Of a DNA stretch of 32,370 nucleotides, positions 18,856-29,620 are shown one piece after another. The stretch comes from Chara braunii (taxonomy: Eukaryota; Streptophyta; Charophyceae; Charales; Characeae): positions 358,329 to 390,698 of the forward strand of contig BFEA01000665.1 of the NCBI GenBank assembly GCA_003427395.1, written 5' to 3'. Each line of letters opens with the position of its first letter. The stretch's first letter is position 1. The position numbers and the translations under genes are program-made. The notes under the pieces are model-generated. The model was not told the DNA's origin and did no database searches. It worked only from the letters and a program-made list of their open reading frames with translations.

Positions 18856-20420
18856 CCGGGCAGCTTCAGGCTGGTCTCGTCGTCCCGAACTCCTCGACAC
18901 TACGGATCCCGGCCAATCTATCTCGCGATTCGCTTTCTGGCGGGGTCGAAGCCAATCCAATCGACAACCTGATCCCGATCCCATTAAGTGTCTAACCTGT
19001 TCCCGGGTCCCGGCTGGCGTCTGTCGCCTCTCGCCGTTCACACCACCCACCTCTCTACCTCTCTACCTCCCTCCCTCCTGCAAATCCCTGGCCCTACCTC
19101 TCTACCTCTCTACCTCCCTCCCTCCCTCCTGCAAATCCCTGGCCCACCGGAAACAGAACTGCAACCGCTACCGCTATTCCTTTTAGAAAGTCCTTTTGGA
19201 AAGCTCGTCGACATCTCCCACGAGGAGCCATCGAACCGATGGCCGTCGATGCTTTCGCTCTTTTTTTTGTCCTTTAGAGGGGGGCCCGGGTGCGGGGGAG
19301 GAAACGGGTTCATTCGACACACCATTTCCACACCTCACTCCATTCGAGACACCATTTCCCATCCCATACTACCTGTCGATGCATTTGACCACAACTACGG
19401 GCAAGTTTCAGTCAACTCCACCACCTCTGCCGGACCGGAAAGTCACTCTCAGCACAGCAATCCCAGTCCCAGCGTCTGCCGGAGTTCCATTCCAGCCCGG
19501 CAGCCCGGCAGTGCAAGCACGGCGCCAGTGGGCCACTCCCTCCCCTCGGCCCTTCGAAAAATTAAAAAAAGAAAAAGAAACACCCCGCCGCCCGCGCCTT
19601 CGAGACAAAAAGAGAGCGGAGGGGAGAAAAAAAAATCAGCCCGCCCAGGCCGTCCACTCTTGCCAGCTGAGGCGTGCGACGAATCAATTCTTTCTTTTTT
19701 CGTTCCCTTGCCTCGTTGTCCTCTTTTAGGGAACGCTTGAGCGGTCCTCATTTTTTTCGTGAGCCTTCCGCCTATTTTGTTTGTTTCTTCACAATTTTCC
19801 GTGTCGCTTTTCTTTCTGTTTTTTTTTTTTGTTTTCCTCACAATTTTCCGTCCGACGAATCTTTTTGAGCACGCTCTGCGGGAGATGTCGACGGGTCACC
19901 AGATAACGCGGGAACTTGAACGACCCTCCATGTGACACGCGGCAGGCAATCAGCACAGGTGGCAGCCGAACACACGGCAGACCTTCAGCGCGCGCACTTC
20001 AGCCGTTCCTGCCTCGCCGCCAGTCAGAAGACTGCCCTTCCTCTTTTTCCCTCGAATTGCATAAATTGCATGTACAGCATTCAGAACGTATCGGGCGGGA
20101 GGAGGCACAGAGACACAGAGAGAGAGAGAGAGAGAGAGAGAGGAGTACCGAAAGGGACGAAACGTACGGCACGACGCCGTTAGGGGCAGCAGGTAGCCAA
20201 TGAGAAATTGGCGGTAGAGATGCAATGGCGTCCGTTGTCCTCTAGGAGATCCAATGATTTGCCTCCTGAGTGCAGCAGGTAGCATACAACGGCAGCCACA
20301 GACACGCAGGTGCGCTGAGCTTTTGCTACGCCACGCAGAGCCCTGACACGAACAGACGCAAAGTCGCGGACAGGACACCGGTAGGCTCCGAGAAGAGGGG
20401 GGGAAAACAAAAAGAGGGGA
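18856..20420. other. GC-rich sequence without a recognised gene
   Basis: Several overlapping open frames exist on both strands but none shows a domain I recognise. It includes a (GA)n run at about 20118-20141. The amino-acid composition (Pro/Ser/Arg-rich) looks like translated non-coding DNA. Confidence 0.5.
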
Positions 20421-20469
20421 TCTAGGGCATCGCCACATCGCTCAGGGAATGTGAAAACGACAAAACCTA
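20421..20469. repeat. Dispersed 49-bp repeat, copy 2
   Basis: TCTAGGGCATCGCCACA.. to GAAAACGACAAAACCTA. It is an ungapped match to 11786-11834, same orientation. On the minus strand both copies stay open and read FVVF.F.E.CG.AL.P. Confidence 0.75.
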
Positions 20470-20521
20470 AGGTGTGGACCCCACTGGCCGGCGGCCTGGA
20501 AAAGTTTGGGTGCCGGGGTGT

Positions 20522-20740
20522 TTTCCAGACCCCACTGGGTCTGGAAACCAGTGTGGAAAGCCCGCCCGGAAAGGAATTCCAGACCCCACTGCGCTTGGAA
20601 AGAGGTAGCGGAAATGGTGACGGGGCATTTCTACATGGTCCGCGGTCTGGAAATTCGACACCGGCCGATTTCCAGACCCTTTCCAAGGAGGCGGCCAGTT
20701 GAGCAGGGGGGGGGGCCATGTCCACCAGTTTCCAGACGCT
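20522..20740. repeat. Cluster of inverted TTTCCAGACC motifs
   Basis: TTTCCAGACCC (20522-20532) pairs perfectly with GGGTCTGGAAA (20537-20547), loop CACT. GGTCTGGAAAT (20644-20654) pairs perfectly with ATTTCCAGACC (20668-20678). Further half sites are TTCCAGACCCC at 20578 and TTTCCAGACGC at 20729. Confidence 0.8.
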
Positions 20741-20827
20741 GTGACGAACTATCTTCTATGATCGCGCGACTTCCTGCGTGAGGCTGTGACGAACCACTTT
20801 CTGTAGCGTGCGACTTTCTGCGCGATT
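20738..20827. repeat. 45-bp tandem duplication
   Basis: GCTGTGACGAAC starts at 20738 and 20783; each copy continues with CTTTCT/CTTCT, GCGACTT.CTGCG. Confidence 0.8.
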
Positions 20828-23760
20828 GCAATGAGGGGTCCTAAGCTGGGAAGGTTGGGCCAATTACGGGAGATCGGGATCGGTGGGGAATTGCATCAGT
20901 ACCCTCGCTTCTTCGTTTTTTTCGTCGTCTCCTTTTTCGATGGTGGGGTTCGGAACTAGGCGTGTCCCAGGACGGGTGATTGATTGGTCGGTTGAATGGC
21001 TGGCGTGCTGTCATGTGCGCGATTAATAACTGTTGACGTTGATTCTTTTGTTCGGTTTTGGAATTTGGGCGCGGATATCGCACGGGAATTTGCTATGTGG
21101 CTGCAACGGAATTTTGATTAGTCGGCGCCTTTAATCAGGTGTGTAACTGTAATTTTGGGTTGGCGCCATTGTAACTGTGTCTTTCTTCTTGTGCTTCGTC
21201 TTTCCCGCCCTTCTTCTCTTCCTTTTGCTGTGCTTTTGGTAGTCGCGGTCTGCATGATCGGATCAATGTGTGGAGAGCGGCTACGTCCCCCACGCCGCGG
21301 CCCGGTCATGCAGAACGCGGGCGTTCCCTCTCTAATCTTCTTTCTAAGTCCTTGTAATTCCGTGTTCTTCGCGCATGCATGCACGCTATACATTCCAGCC
21401 GCACGATTAGTTAGCTCTTAACCAGCTGTTGGAAGCTTGGGGTTGCGCGATCAAAGAGGGTCGACACACGAGCGAAGTAAGAGGTGAGTAGAGCAGGAGT
21501 CGGGCGACCCGACGAGCTGGTGCCAAACGCGCGGGGTTGACGCGGGCCATGACGGACTGTGGGCGCGGGCGAACCTGACAGGTGCGGGAGGACTAAGCGG
21601 GGTGACGGCTTCGTAGGTTGTTGTGCGACGACGGACTGTCCGCATTGGAGAAGGAGAGAGAGGAAGAGGGAGTTGAGGTTGATGGACACGGATTTGCTGT
21701 TTCTTTTTTTTTTTCTCCCTCCTGTCTCGTGTATATAAATTTTGATTTCGGCTTCGGGTGACTTGCCCGTTTTCTGTTTTTCGGAATCTGGACTTGGGTT
21801 TTTGCTCACACTTGTCTTTGCGATTTCCATCTCAGATGCATTGTGTGTGTGTTGCTGAACGAATGAATGTATGAATGTCATGTTTTTTATTTCCTATTGG
21901 ATCCTTGCCTTTGCCTTTGTCTACTGCATTTGATGCACTCGTGAGTAGGATAGGAATTTTGCGCAATCGGTAATCCTGTTCTCGTTTTTACCCATCTTTT
22001 GATTAAGTTGTTGTGGGTGTTGCATCTTGCATGCTCGAAAATTACGGAGTGATTAGACAATCGGATGTCTGCCCCAGCGAGCGCCGCGCGAGGACGCATG
22101 TAAACGCGACTTGATCTGCGCATTTACGTGTGCCCCCGTGTGTCGATTCGTCAATTCCAAAAAGAACCATCGGTTACAGGAATACTGTCTGATTGGATAC
22201 GGCCATCCGGGGTCTGCGACGGAGCCATCATCCCGGGCGAACACGCGTAAGCACGACTCGATTCGCACAAGCCTACACGTGCTCGCACGTGGTGATCGCA
22301 ATCGACACAGACCCGCCCTTAGGCATCTCATAGCTCTGCGATGACATAATGACACGCTCAGAAAGCTCGGAGTCGTTGTTGTACGACCTGGACTACTTCA
22401 CCCCTTGGATAGACGAAATCCTCCGACAGAGATACCCTTGCCTAACCGAGAACCGACTGTGTCCTAGGGAGTTTCACTGCGCCACCACGAGCGACCCCCG
22501 GTGCTCTGATTTTCCCACTCAGGACCACACCCACAACTTCACCCACCCCGGCTTTGTCGTTATCTCCACCAGCTTCACTCTCTTTCGCCTTCTTCTTCCA
22601 TATCACCAACTCAGCGTTGTTCCGTGGAAGGTCATAGCCCCCCACTGGCCCAATACACCCTACGGAAATTGCTGACGACGCTGCGATCAGAAGACCCCGG
22701 AATTCCGGAGGCCTAACCCAAACGCATGACGACCGGCACCACGTGGCCACTTTCGACGGTCTGACTCATCGGAACCCCACCCACCCCGAAGGGACCTTCC
22801 CTCAAAATGCCTTCCTCGGAACCAATGGCTCGCCCGGCCTTGAGTGACCCCGCGCATGCCATCTGCCTTATGACCAGAGGCGGTCCGCCCCTCTCCGCCA
22901 AATTGCACTCGTGCCCCCAAAAAACTCTGCCACAGGAGATCTCAGTTTTGACATGGTACTCCACCCCCACTTTCCCAAAAATCCTTGGCACACCCCTTTT
23001 CGCACTTCCAGGCCCACATCCTACTCCAATCAGGAAGTCGCGTTGGGCGTGAGGTTGGGAGTCACAAGGCTGCTGTGGGGAAACAGGAGGCCTTGATTGG
23101 TGACGGGGCCCAAGTGGGATTGGTGGGGAAAACAGTCTGGGCTTCATCTCCACCTATGACCAAACGTGAGGCTGCTAGGCATCCATGCTGGCTTACCCAA
23201 ATAGCGCCACAACTACCATACGCGCCACCTCGCGCGCCGGTCTTATCGCCGGTCAAACATGCCAAACAAAAAACCAAAGTCCTTAGCCTAGTAGGCAAAC
23301 AAATCACATCGGTCAGCTATGTCGGCTCCTTAATCAACACAAAAGGAAAAGATCACACGCGTGCCTTAAACATCATGTGCCCACTCACCCTCTACTCTAG
23401 TCAACCATGCTATCAATGCAAACCACAGACACCGCGGTGCCTCGCGCGGTATACTTAAACTTTAAGTTAAACTGATTTTCTGTTGCTAGCAAAAACCAGG
23501 ACGGATACCCTTGTAAGGGTATTCGCACCGACAACGCTACCCCTTGATTTATGCTTCTGTAGCTCGTTGGTCTGACCCTTTCCACCAGGCCTTGGTGCAC
23601 ACAGTCCCACACGGTACTTGCTTGACTAGACCCAATGAGACTGAGACCGGTACCGCTGACTGAAAGAGGTTGCACTGCCGACTCGCCTACAGACCTTTAT
23701 CCTAGCAGTTTCGACCTCTACACAACTGTAACCCCTACTTGACAGATCTACAGTTCGAAC
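20828..23760. other. Unique sequence without a recognised gene
   Basis: Mixed GC-rich and balanced sequence with short open frames on both strands. The longest (21411-21881 minus, 22985-23458 plus, 22713-23153 minus) show no family I know. A hairpin ATACCCTT GT AAGGGTAT lies at about 23505-23522. A partial degenerate repeat of ACACGCGTAAGCACGACTCGAT-type sequence occurs near 22094 and 22240. Confidence 0.5.
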
Positions 23761-23842
23761 CTCTACATCTACACAGACCTACGACTGACGAACAAACAAA
23801 CAGACAGCAAACGGCAGACAGACAGACAGACAGGCAGACAAA

Positions 23843-24334
23843 CGAACCATGACAGACAAAACAGAAAGAGACAAAGTGACGCAGACAGACAGATGTTGTG
23901 ACACAGACACATACTGTGACACACATAGTCATAGTGGCACGCACACACAACATACATACATAAACACGGTGACACACAGTGCACAGTCACATACACAGTC
24001 GCACACACACAGACACGGTGACAGGCAGTGCACTGTGACACACACAAAGTCACACAGGCCCAGATACACTGTAATACACACAGACAGACGAACCATGACA
24101 GACAAAACAGAAAGAGACAAAGTGACACAGACAGACAGATGTTGTGACACAGACACATATTGTGACACACATAGTCATAGTGGCACGCACACACAACATA
24201 CATACACAGACACGGTGACACACAGTGCACAGTCACATACACAGTCACACACACACAGAAACGGTGACAGGCAGTGCACTGCGATACACACAAAGTCACA
24301 CAGGCCCAGATACACTGTAATACACACAGACAGT
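23843..24334. repeat. 246-bp tandem duplication in a CAGA/CACA-rich block
   Basis: CGAACCATGACAGACAAAAC begins copies at 23843 and 24089. Copies differ by few substitutions. The flanks are CAGA repeats (23800-23840) and (CA)n at 24412-24466. The long THT/DTD-rich open frames are repeat translations. Confidence 0.9.
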
Positions 24335-24402
24335 GTGACACACACAGTCACATATATACGGATAGTGTGACACTCACAATCACACGCACAGACACAGAGA
24401 AA

Positions 24403-24411
<9 letters not shown>

Positions 24412-24466
<55 letters not shown>
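24412..24466. repeat. (CA)n microsatellite
   Basis: About 27 CA units. Confidence 0.95.
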
Positions 24467-24467
<1 letters not shown>

Positions 24468-25195
24468 TGTGAGGTAGTCACATTACTCAGCAACCGCGAA
24501 CGAATGAAAATTCATCATTATCGTTACACAACTGTCGTGAGCCAGTGAGAATGCGGCAAACGCTTGTGGCATAGGCAGGCAATGCGGCACACGCTACTAC
24601 AACGTTGCACTAGCGGCCATAGCTGGGTTGTAGGGCGCAAGTACACGGAGGTGGGAACGTGGTAGGCAAGTAGAGAGTGAGCGGGTGAGTCAATGCTGTG
24701 TGCAGCCAATCAAGTGAGCAGACACAGTGCGCAGCCAATCGAGAGAGCGAGTGCTGTGTGTTGCCAAGAGAGTGAGTGAATGCGGTAGACTATGATTGTA
24801 ATATATGGTCGGCTTGCACTTTGGTGATGACCTTGGCCGCAAAAAAAGAGAAGGAAGTGAGATAAATAAAGTGTCGGTGCAGGAGGTATGACCAAGTCCC
24901 GATCGAGCCGACTAGTCTTAGGATGAGCGAGGTTGTCCCTATCGCCTCATATATGTCTATGTATCAAGCTGTATGTACTACCCCATATTACTATGTATCC
25001 ATTTGTGCCTGAATATATGAATCTGCGGCTTTCTTTTTTTATTAAATCTGAGCTAGGGAAAATGTTATGCACAAGGGAGTGAGTTTATCTTTCTTTTAAT
25101 GCAAATGCATGATGTAATGCGGGTCTCATGCGTGTTGATCTCACTGTTTGAGGGTTGATTGATATGAATTGTGTATGACTAACTGTTTCTGAAAA

Positions 25196-25242
25196 CACAT
25201 GGTGAGAATGAGAAGCTCTCGTACGGGCTGTCTCACTGTGTG
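25196..25242. repeat. Two-storey hairpin, dispersed member A
   Basis: Outer stem CACATGGTGAGA (25196-25207) with TCTCACTGTGTG (25231-25242): 12 pairs, two of them G-T. The 5' internal loop is ATGAGA. Inner stem AGCTC/GGGCT has a 6-base loop TCGTAC. Confidence 0.7.
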
Positions 25243-25507
25243 TGTGTTTATTTTGGGTAGATGAGGCAGCGGGAATATGGACTCCGTGAAGTGTTGTCTT
25301 GCTTGATAGGATCTTCTAACATTAATGAGGGTTGGGATTACTGCAGAAGTTATTGATTTGCGCATGCTTATGTAAGCTTGGGATTATTGATTGGTTAACC
25401 CATGAGGGATGTATGTATCCTTGTCGAAACACTCTGACTAACGCTCACTTTTTCTAAGTTAGACTGACTCAAGTCAAAGGTCAGTTGAAGGTCTTCTGAG
25501 AAATACG

Positions 25508-25544
25508 TAATGAGGTGAAAGTTCTCATGTGAACTTCCTCATTA
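25508..25544. repeat. Two-storey hairpin, dispersed member B
   Basis: Outer stem TAATGAGG (25508-25515) with CCTCATTA (25537-25544). The 5' internal loop is TGA. Inner stem AAGTTC/GAACTT has loop TCATGT. All pairs are Watson-Crick. Confidence 0.8.
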
Positions 25545-25656
25545 GGTGTTTTATTGAGTCATTGGGATGTGGCACCATGTGACCTGCTTATCTGACTCTA
25601 AGGCTTTCGATTGATCTAAGACGCATGGGTTCTTCTAAAAGAAGTAAACTAGTAGG

Positions 25657-25699
25657 GGTAATAAGAGGAGTGAGGTCCTGAGAGACCCGCCTTATTACC
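25657..25699. repeat. Two-storey hairpin, member C
   Basis: Outer stem GGTAATAAG/CTTATTACC (9 bp), 5' loop AGGA, then GTG/CGC, bulged A, GGTC/GACC and loop CTGAGA. Confidence 0.85.
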
Positions 25700-25715
25700 T
25701 GAATCTGCTTTTGTG

Positions 25716-25756
25716 GTAATAGGAGGAGCGAGACCCCGTGAGGTCTGCCCTATTAC
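25716..25756. repeat. Two-storey hairpin, member D
   Basis: Outer stem GTAATAGG/CCTATTAC (8 bp), 5' loop AGGA, GCG/TGC, bulged A, GACC/GGTC and loop CCGTGA. Compared with member C, the outer stem changed one pair on both sides, and the inner stem is reversed while still pairing. Confidence 0.85.
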
Positions 25757-25777
25757 GAACCCACACAAAATGGGGGG

Positions 25778-26216
25778 TGTGATAAGAGTAGCAAGGCTCC
25801 GAGAAGGCTGCCTTATCGCAATAATGACACGAACGGTGTGATAAGAGTAGCAAGACTCCAAGAAGTTTGCCTTATCGCAATAATGACACGGACAGTGTGA
25901 TAAGAGTAGCAAGGCTCCGAGAAGTGTGCCTTATCGCAATAATGATACGGACGGTGTGATAAGAGTAGCAAGGCTCCGAAAAGTCTGCCGTATCGCAATA
26001 ATGGCACGGACACTTTGATAAGAGTAGCAACTTATCGCAATAATGCCACGGACGGTGTGATAAGAGTAGCAAGGCTCTGAGAAGCCTGTCTTATCGCAAT
26101 AATGGCACGAACAGTGTGATAAGAGTAGCAAGGCTCCGATAAGCCTGCCTTATCGCAATAATAGCACTGACGGTGTGATAAGAGTAGCAAGGCTCCAAGA
26201 AGTCTGCCTTATTACC
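25778..26216. repeat. 59-bp tandem array of two-storey hairpins (8 units)
   Basis: Hairpin units start at 25778, 25837, 25896, 25955, 26014 (short), 26056, 26115 and 26174: exactly 59 bp apart except one 42-bp unit. Consensus fold: TGTGATAAG/CTTATCGCA outer stem, 5' loop AGTA, GCA/TGC, bulged A, GGCT/AGCC, loop CCGAGA. Linkers read ATAATG.CACGGAC.G. The units at 26056 and 26115 pair fully in the inner stem; others carry one or two weak pairs. I know no element or RNA family with this fold and do not see coding potential. Confidence 0.9.
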
Positions 26217-26243
26217 CGCCAACGATGCTTCAATGCAAACGAC

Positions 26244-26576
26244 GGTAGGAGGAGCAAGACACCGAGATGCCTTCCCTATTGCCCAACCGCATGGATGAAG
26301 CCCGCCTTATTACCATCTGACTTGATTTAATGCAAGACAGTAAATAGGCGAAGCAAGGTCCTTGAGGTCTACCCTATCACAAGCAGATGCTCAATGCAGA
26401 TGAGTAGAAGGAATGTGACCCCGTGTGACAGGTCTACCATACTGTTACTAATCTTTTCGATAGACAGGAAAAAGTGAGAGCCATGAAAAGAGATCGATCC
26501 ATTATTAACAGACCACTTCCTGATTCTACTGGGGGAGGTAGAAGGAATGTGACCCCGTGTGATATGCCATGCTACC
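26244..26576. repeat. Degenerate hairpin relatives downstream of the array
   Basis: Copies at 26244-26283 (TAGG/CCTA, GACA..TGCC), 26340-26380 (ATAGG/CCTAT, GGTC..GGTC), 26404-26437 (GTAG/CTAC, GACC/GGTC) and 26537-26576 (GGTAG/CTACC). A 3' half copy lies near 26295-26314. GGAATGTGACCCCGTGTGA is identical in the last two full copies. Confidence 0.6.
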
Positions 26577-26703
26577 TTAACCTATTGATTGATGTAAATC
26601 TTACGATTTTACTTCATATGAGATGAATGATATTTTGTCTATGTATGTCTGAAAGTGAAAGTTTTTGCGATGTTAGCTTTATACTTCTCTTCCTTTAGAC
26701 GAC

Positions 26704-26736
26704 TATCTCTAAGTTCACTATATTGAACTTCAGATA
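26704..26736. repeat. Two-storey hairpin, dispersed member E
   Basis: TATCT/AGATA outer stem, small internal loop, inner stem AAGTTCA/TGAACTT (7 bp) and a 6-base loop CTATAT. Confidence 0.6.
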
Positions 26737-26739
26737 GGG

Positions 26740-28900
26740 TCATGTCGACGACAAAGAGGTGTTGAGACCGTGTTGACCTGTGTGTGATTGCAGATCACCT
26801 TTACTTTCAAGAGGACTCATTATGAGTCTATACAAGACTACATGCTGTTGCCTTATGGTAACAGGTTGGCTCGCCAACTCAACCCTCACACTTTGCATTG
26901 ACCTCTGCACGAAAAGGCATTTCTGATTTTGGGTCATTGTCTAAAGAGTCTGTGTTTTGGTAAAAAAAAATCCTTGAAATGGTTGAAGTCAGATTTTAGA
27001 TGAATGACTAAGTCAAAAAATGAATGTCTGGCTGAGAGGATCAGAAGTGTAAGTCTAATGTGGGTGAAGTGAATGAATGGTTGACTCTATTAGAATTGTG
27101 AAATGTGATTGACTCTTATTTGCAGGTCAGTAAAACGACCAGCCACATGCTATTCACGGCAACCCATTGAGAAACTTATGTTATCCTGGACCTTGATCCA
27201 GATGTTCTATCAGTGCGCGATTGGTTTGAGTACCCAGCCTTGCACCTTTCCCTAATTGTTAAACAGATTAGGATTATTGCTAAGGCTACGAGTCTTAGTC
27301 ATTTTATGTTAATTTCATCTATACATGTTTGAAAGGTCAAAGACCTATGTTTGTATACTGGCATTGACTTCGACTGCTTCGCACAACACTAGTTTGGCTG
27401 CTGTAACCCTTTTGTCCTGTATTTTGCAGAAAAGAAACTAACAATCAAAGTTTTACATCGTTCCCTAACGATAGTAGCTCTCAATGCTTAATAAGTCAAT
27501 CCATCAGCGGCAGCAAACCTGGTTTGGTAATGCCGAAGATCACATCTACAGGTTAAAATGGTCTTGGATGACGCTCAACGCAAAGCGTAATGTGTATTTA
27601 ACCCACCACAAACTCCGGTTGAACCAGTTGTTCTCAGCCTATGTTTGCTTGCATACTCCCAGTTTCGATATCATATCATCTACTTCGAGCTCAGCTAGCT
27701 CAGCACGAGTTGTTTGTTCAGATCCCCAAAGTAAAGCTACCTGGAATGAGCATGAGCAGTCTGATGCCCATAACAACCTTTTACCTAGGCTCGTCCCTCG
27801 GCAAAAGAGGGATCACCAATTAAGGAAGGAAGTTATGAGAGGCTAGGGGGTCCTAGTAGGGAAGCATGCGTTCAGCAGAAACAAGCAGGAAGGGTGAGAG
27901 ACTGAGACGATTTGTCCAATATGCCTGTCATGAGTAATATGCGAGTGGTAGGGAAGAGAAACCTTGAGCACGTATTCAATTCCTACTACTGTAACGATAA
28001 TCAGCACAACACGGAGTTTTCGCAAGAGACGGTTGAGGGGGCAAACTGGACACTGATACTCTCCTTTACAGACCTTATCAGAGAGGCCGATAGCAAGCAT
28101 TAATCAGCGGATTAGATCCTTCTGACCCCAACTAGCAGCGGCATATGATGATCCAAAAAAGTTGCCTTTCAATTATATATATGAGACGCTATTGGCGATT
28201 TCCAATCTGAGCTGGTCGTCTACCAATCATTCTCTTCAAATTAAACAGACCAGCTGCAGTCAGTTATTTTCGGCCACGACCGTTAGTCGGTGAGTGCCTT
28301 GCCAGTGGGAACCACCATCTCGTGTTAATCTCTACTCATCAACTCACAGACCAACCTTAGATCTGTTCCGGCAATCTTATTAGTGCATGCGTATAGTCCA
28401 ACCATTTTTCAATACAATGTGACTCAGCAGAGAAATGGGGAACGGGGACACAGTAAGAGTAACTTGCTCACTGCACCGAGGGGGATCTGAAGGTTGGGAA
28501 GAGAGAATAATAGAGAACCTTCATCGTCAGATGTCGTCAGATGATGTTCATGATGGAACACGCGCTGACACTGGTGAGAAACCATACAAAGATAGAGTAC
28601 ACCTATTACCTTCACGGGGCTGATGGGAAATTGAGTAGCACCTTCACATCAGTATGATCTGTTGAGGAAGCAAAGAAGGTTGTGGCTGGTGAACAGTAAG
28701 AGAATTTTGTCATCAATTTCGAGAGAAACGAGCATGCATCAGGTAGAAGTGAACTAGGGAAGATAGACCAGATCAGAACTTGGTCACAATCAGGCACGTT
28801 ACGTCCCTAGAGCACGATCAGCAATCGAGGCAGCCTCAAAGCTAAAAAAAACATAAAGACAGCAACCATTATGCACATGAGTACAGTTCAGACATTTCCG
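26740..28900. other. Unique AT-balanced sequence, no gene recognised
   Basis: It holds simple hairpins (GACTCAT T ATGAGTC at 26814-26828; GTTGGC TC GCCAAC near 26865) and two acceptor-like sites on the plus strand, CTTATTTGCAG at 27116-27126 and GTATTTTGCAG at 27420-27430. An open frame at 27484-27846 has no family I recognise. A spliced non-coding transcript is possible but unproven. Confidence 0.4.
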
Positions 28901-28975
28901 GTCAGCAAGCCAGTGTTGACTAATCTCAATCAGATTGCACTCAAGCAGGCAGTTCAGTATCAGTATGTCAGTGGA

Positions 28976-29092
28976 ACTTGCTCAAGTGAGCATAGAGCGC
29001 GACCACCTTTTTTACGAGCTCTTTCACTCTCTCCCTCTCTTTCTCTCTCTTTCTCACAGATACATCTATACATACACAGACTCTCCCTCTCT

Positions 29093-29175
<83 letters not shown>

Positions 29176-29176
29176 N

Positions 29177-29270
<94 letters not shown>

Positions 29271-29620
29271 AGAAATACACACATAAACACACATAATTAC
29301 AATACTCGTTATGGCATGTAACTTTGACGTGCTTGACCGCAATTTCGGCATCTACAAATTGTACACACAATCATGAGGTATGATACAAACCGTGGAAGAG
29401 GTGGTCACGGGCTCTTGCAAAACTAGCTGAAACAACCATAGAACACGCCCACCTTTTCTATGGTCTCTCTCTTTCCCCAACAGATGCACACATCCATACA
29501 CACATACACTCCCCCACTCTTTTCTCTCTCATACACACATACATGGGCACACATACACACAATGATAATACTCCTTTGGACATATAACTTCGACGTTCCT
29601 AGCTGCAATTTTGAGATCTC
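28976..29620. repeat. Diverged tandem duplication around microsatellites
   Basis: 28980-29352 and 29427-29620 share both flanks: CATAGA.C.CG.CCACCTTTT on the left and AATACTC.TT..G.CAT.TAACTT.GACGT on the right. The first copy contains a huge (CT)n at 29096-29267 with an ambiguous base at 29176. The second has only short CT and CACA tracts. Confidence 0.7.

Noticed and set aside
23769-24465. Long cysteine/valine-rich or threonine/histidine-rich open frames
   Set aside because: They are translations of CACA/CAGA repeats and a 246-bp duplication, with equally open frames on both strands.
25649-26131. Minus-strand peptide repeats (CYSYHTVR-type) over the 59-bp array
   Set aside because: 59 is not a multiple of three, so the frame changes every unit. 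The overlapping open frames simply reflect few stops, and the hairpin pattern explains the conservation better.
25778-26216. CRISPR array
   Set aside because: The repeated part is longer than the linkers, the linkers are also conserved rather than unique, and the context is eukaryotic.
25657-26216. tRNA or hammerhead-type ribozyme identity for the hairpins
   Set aside because: There are no A/B boxes or cloverleaf, and no CTGATGA..GAAA core. The fold is a single two-part stem.
28871-29370. Ser/Leu and Arg/Glu dipeptide open frames
   Set aside because: They are frames of a (CT)n microsatellite containing an ambiguous base.
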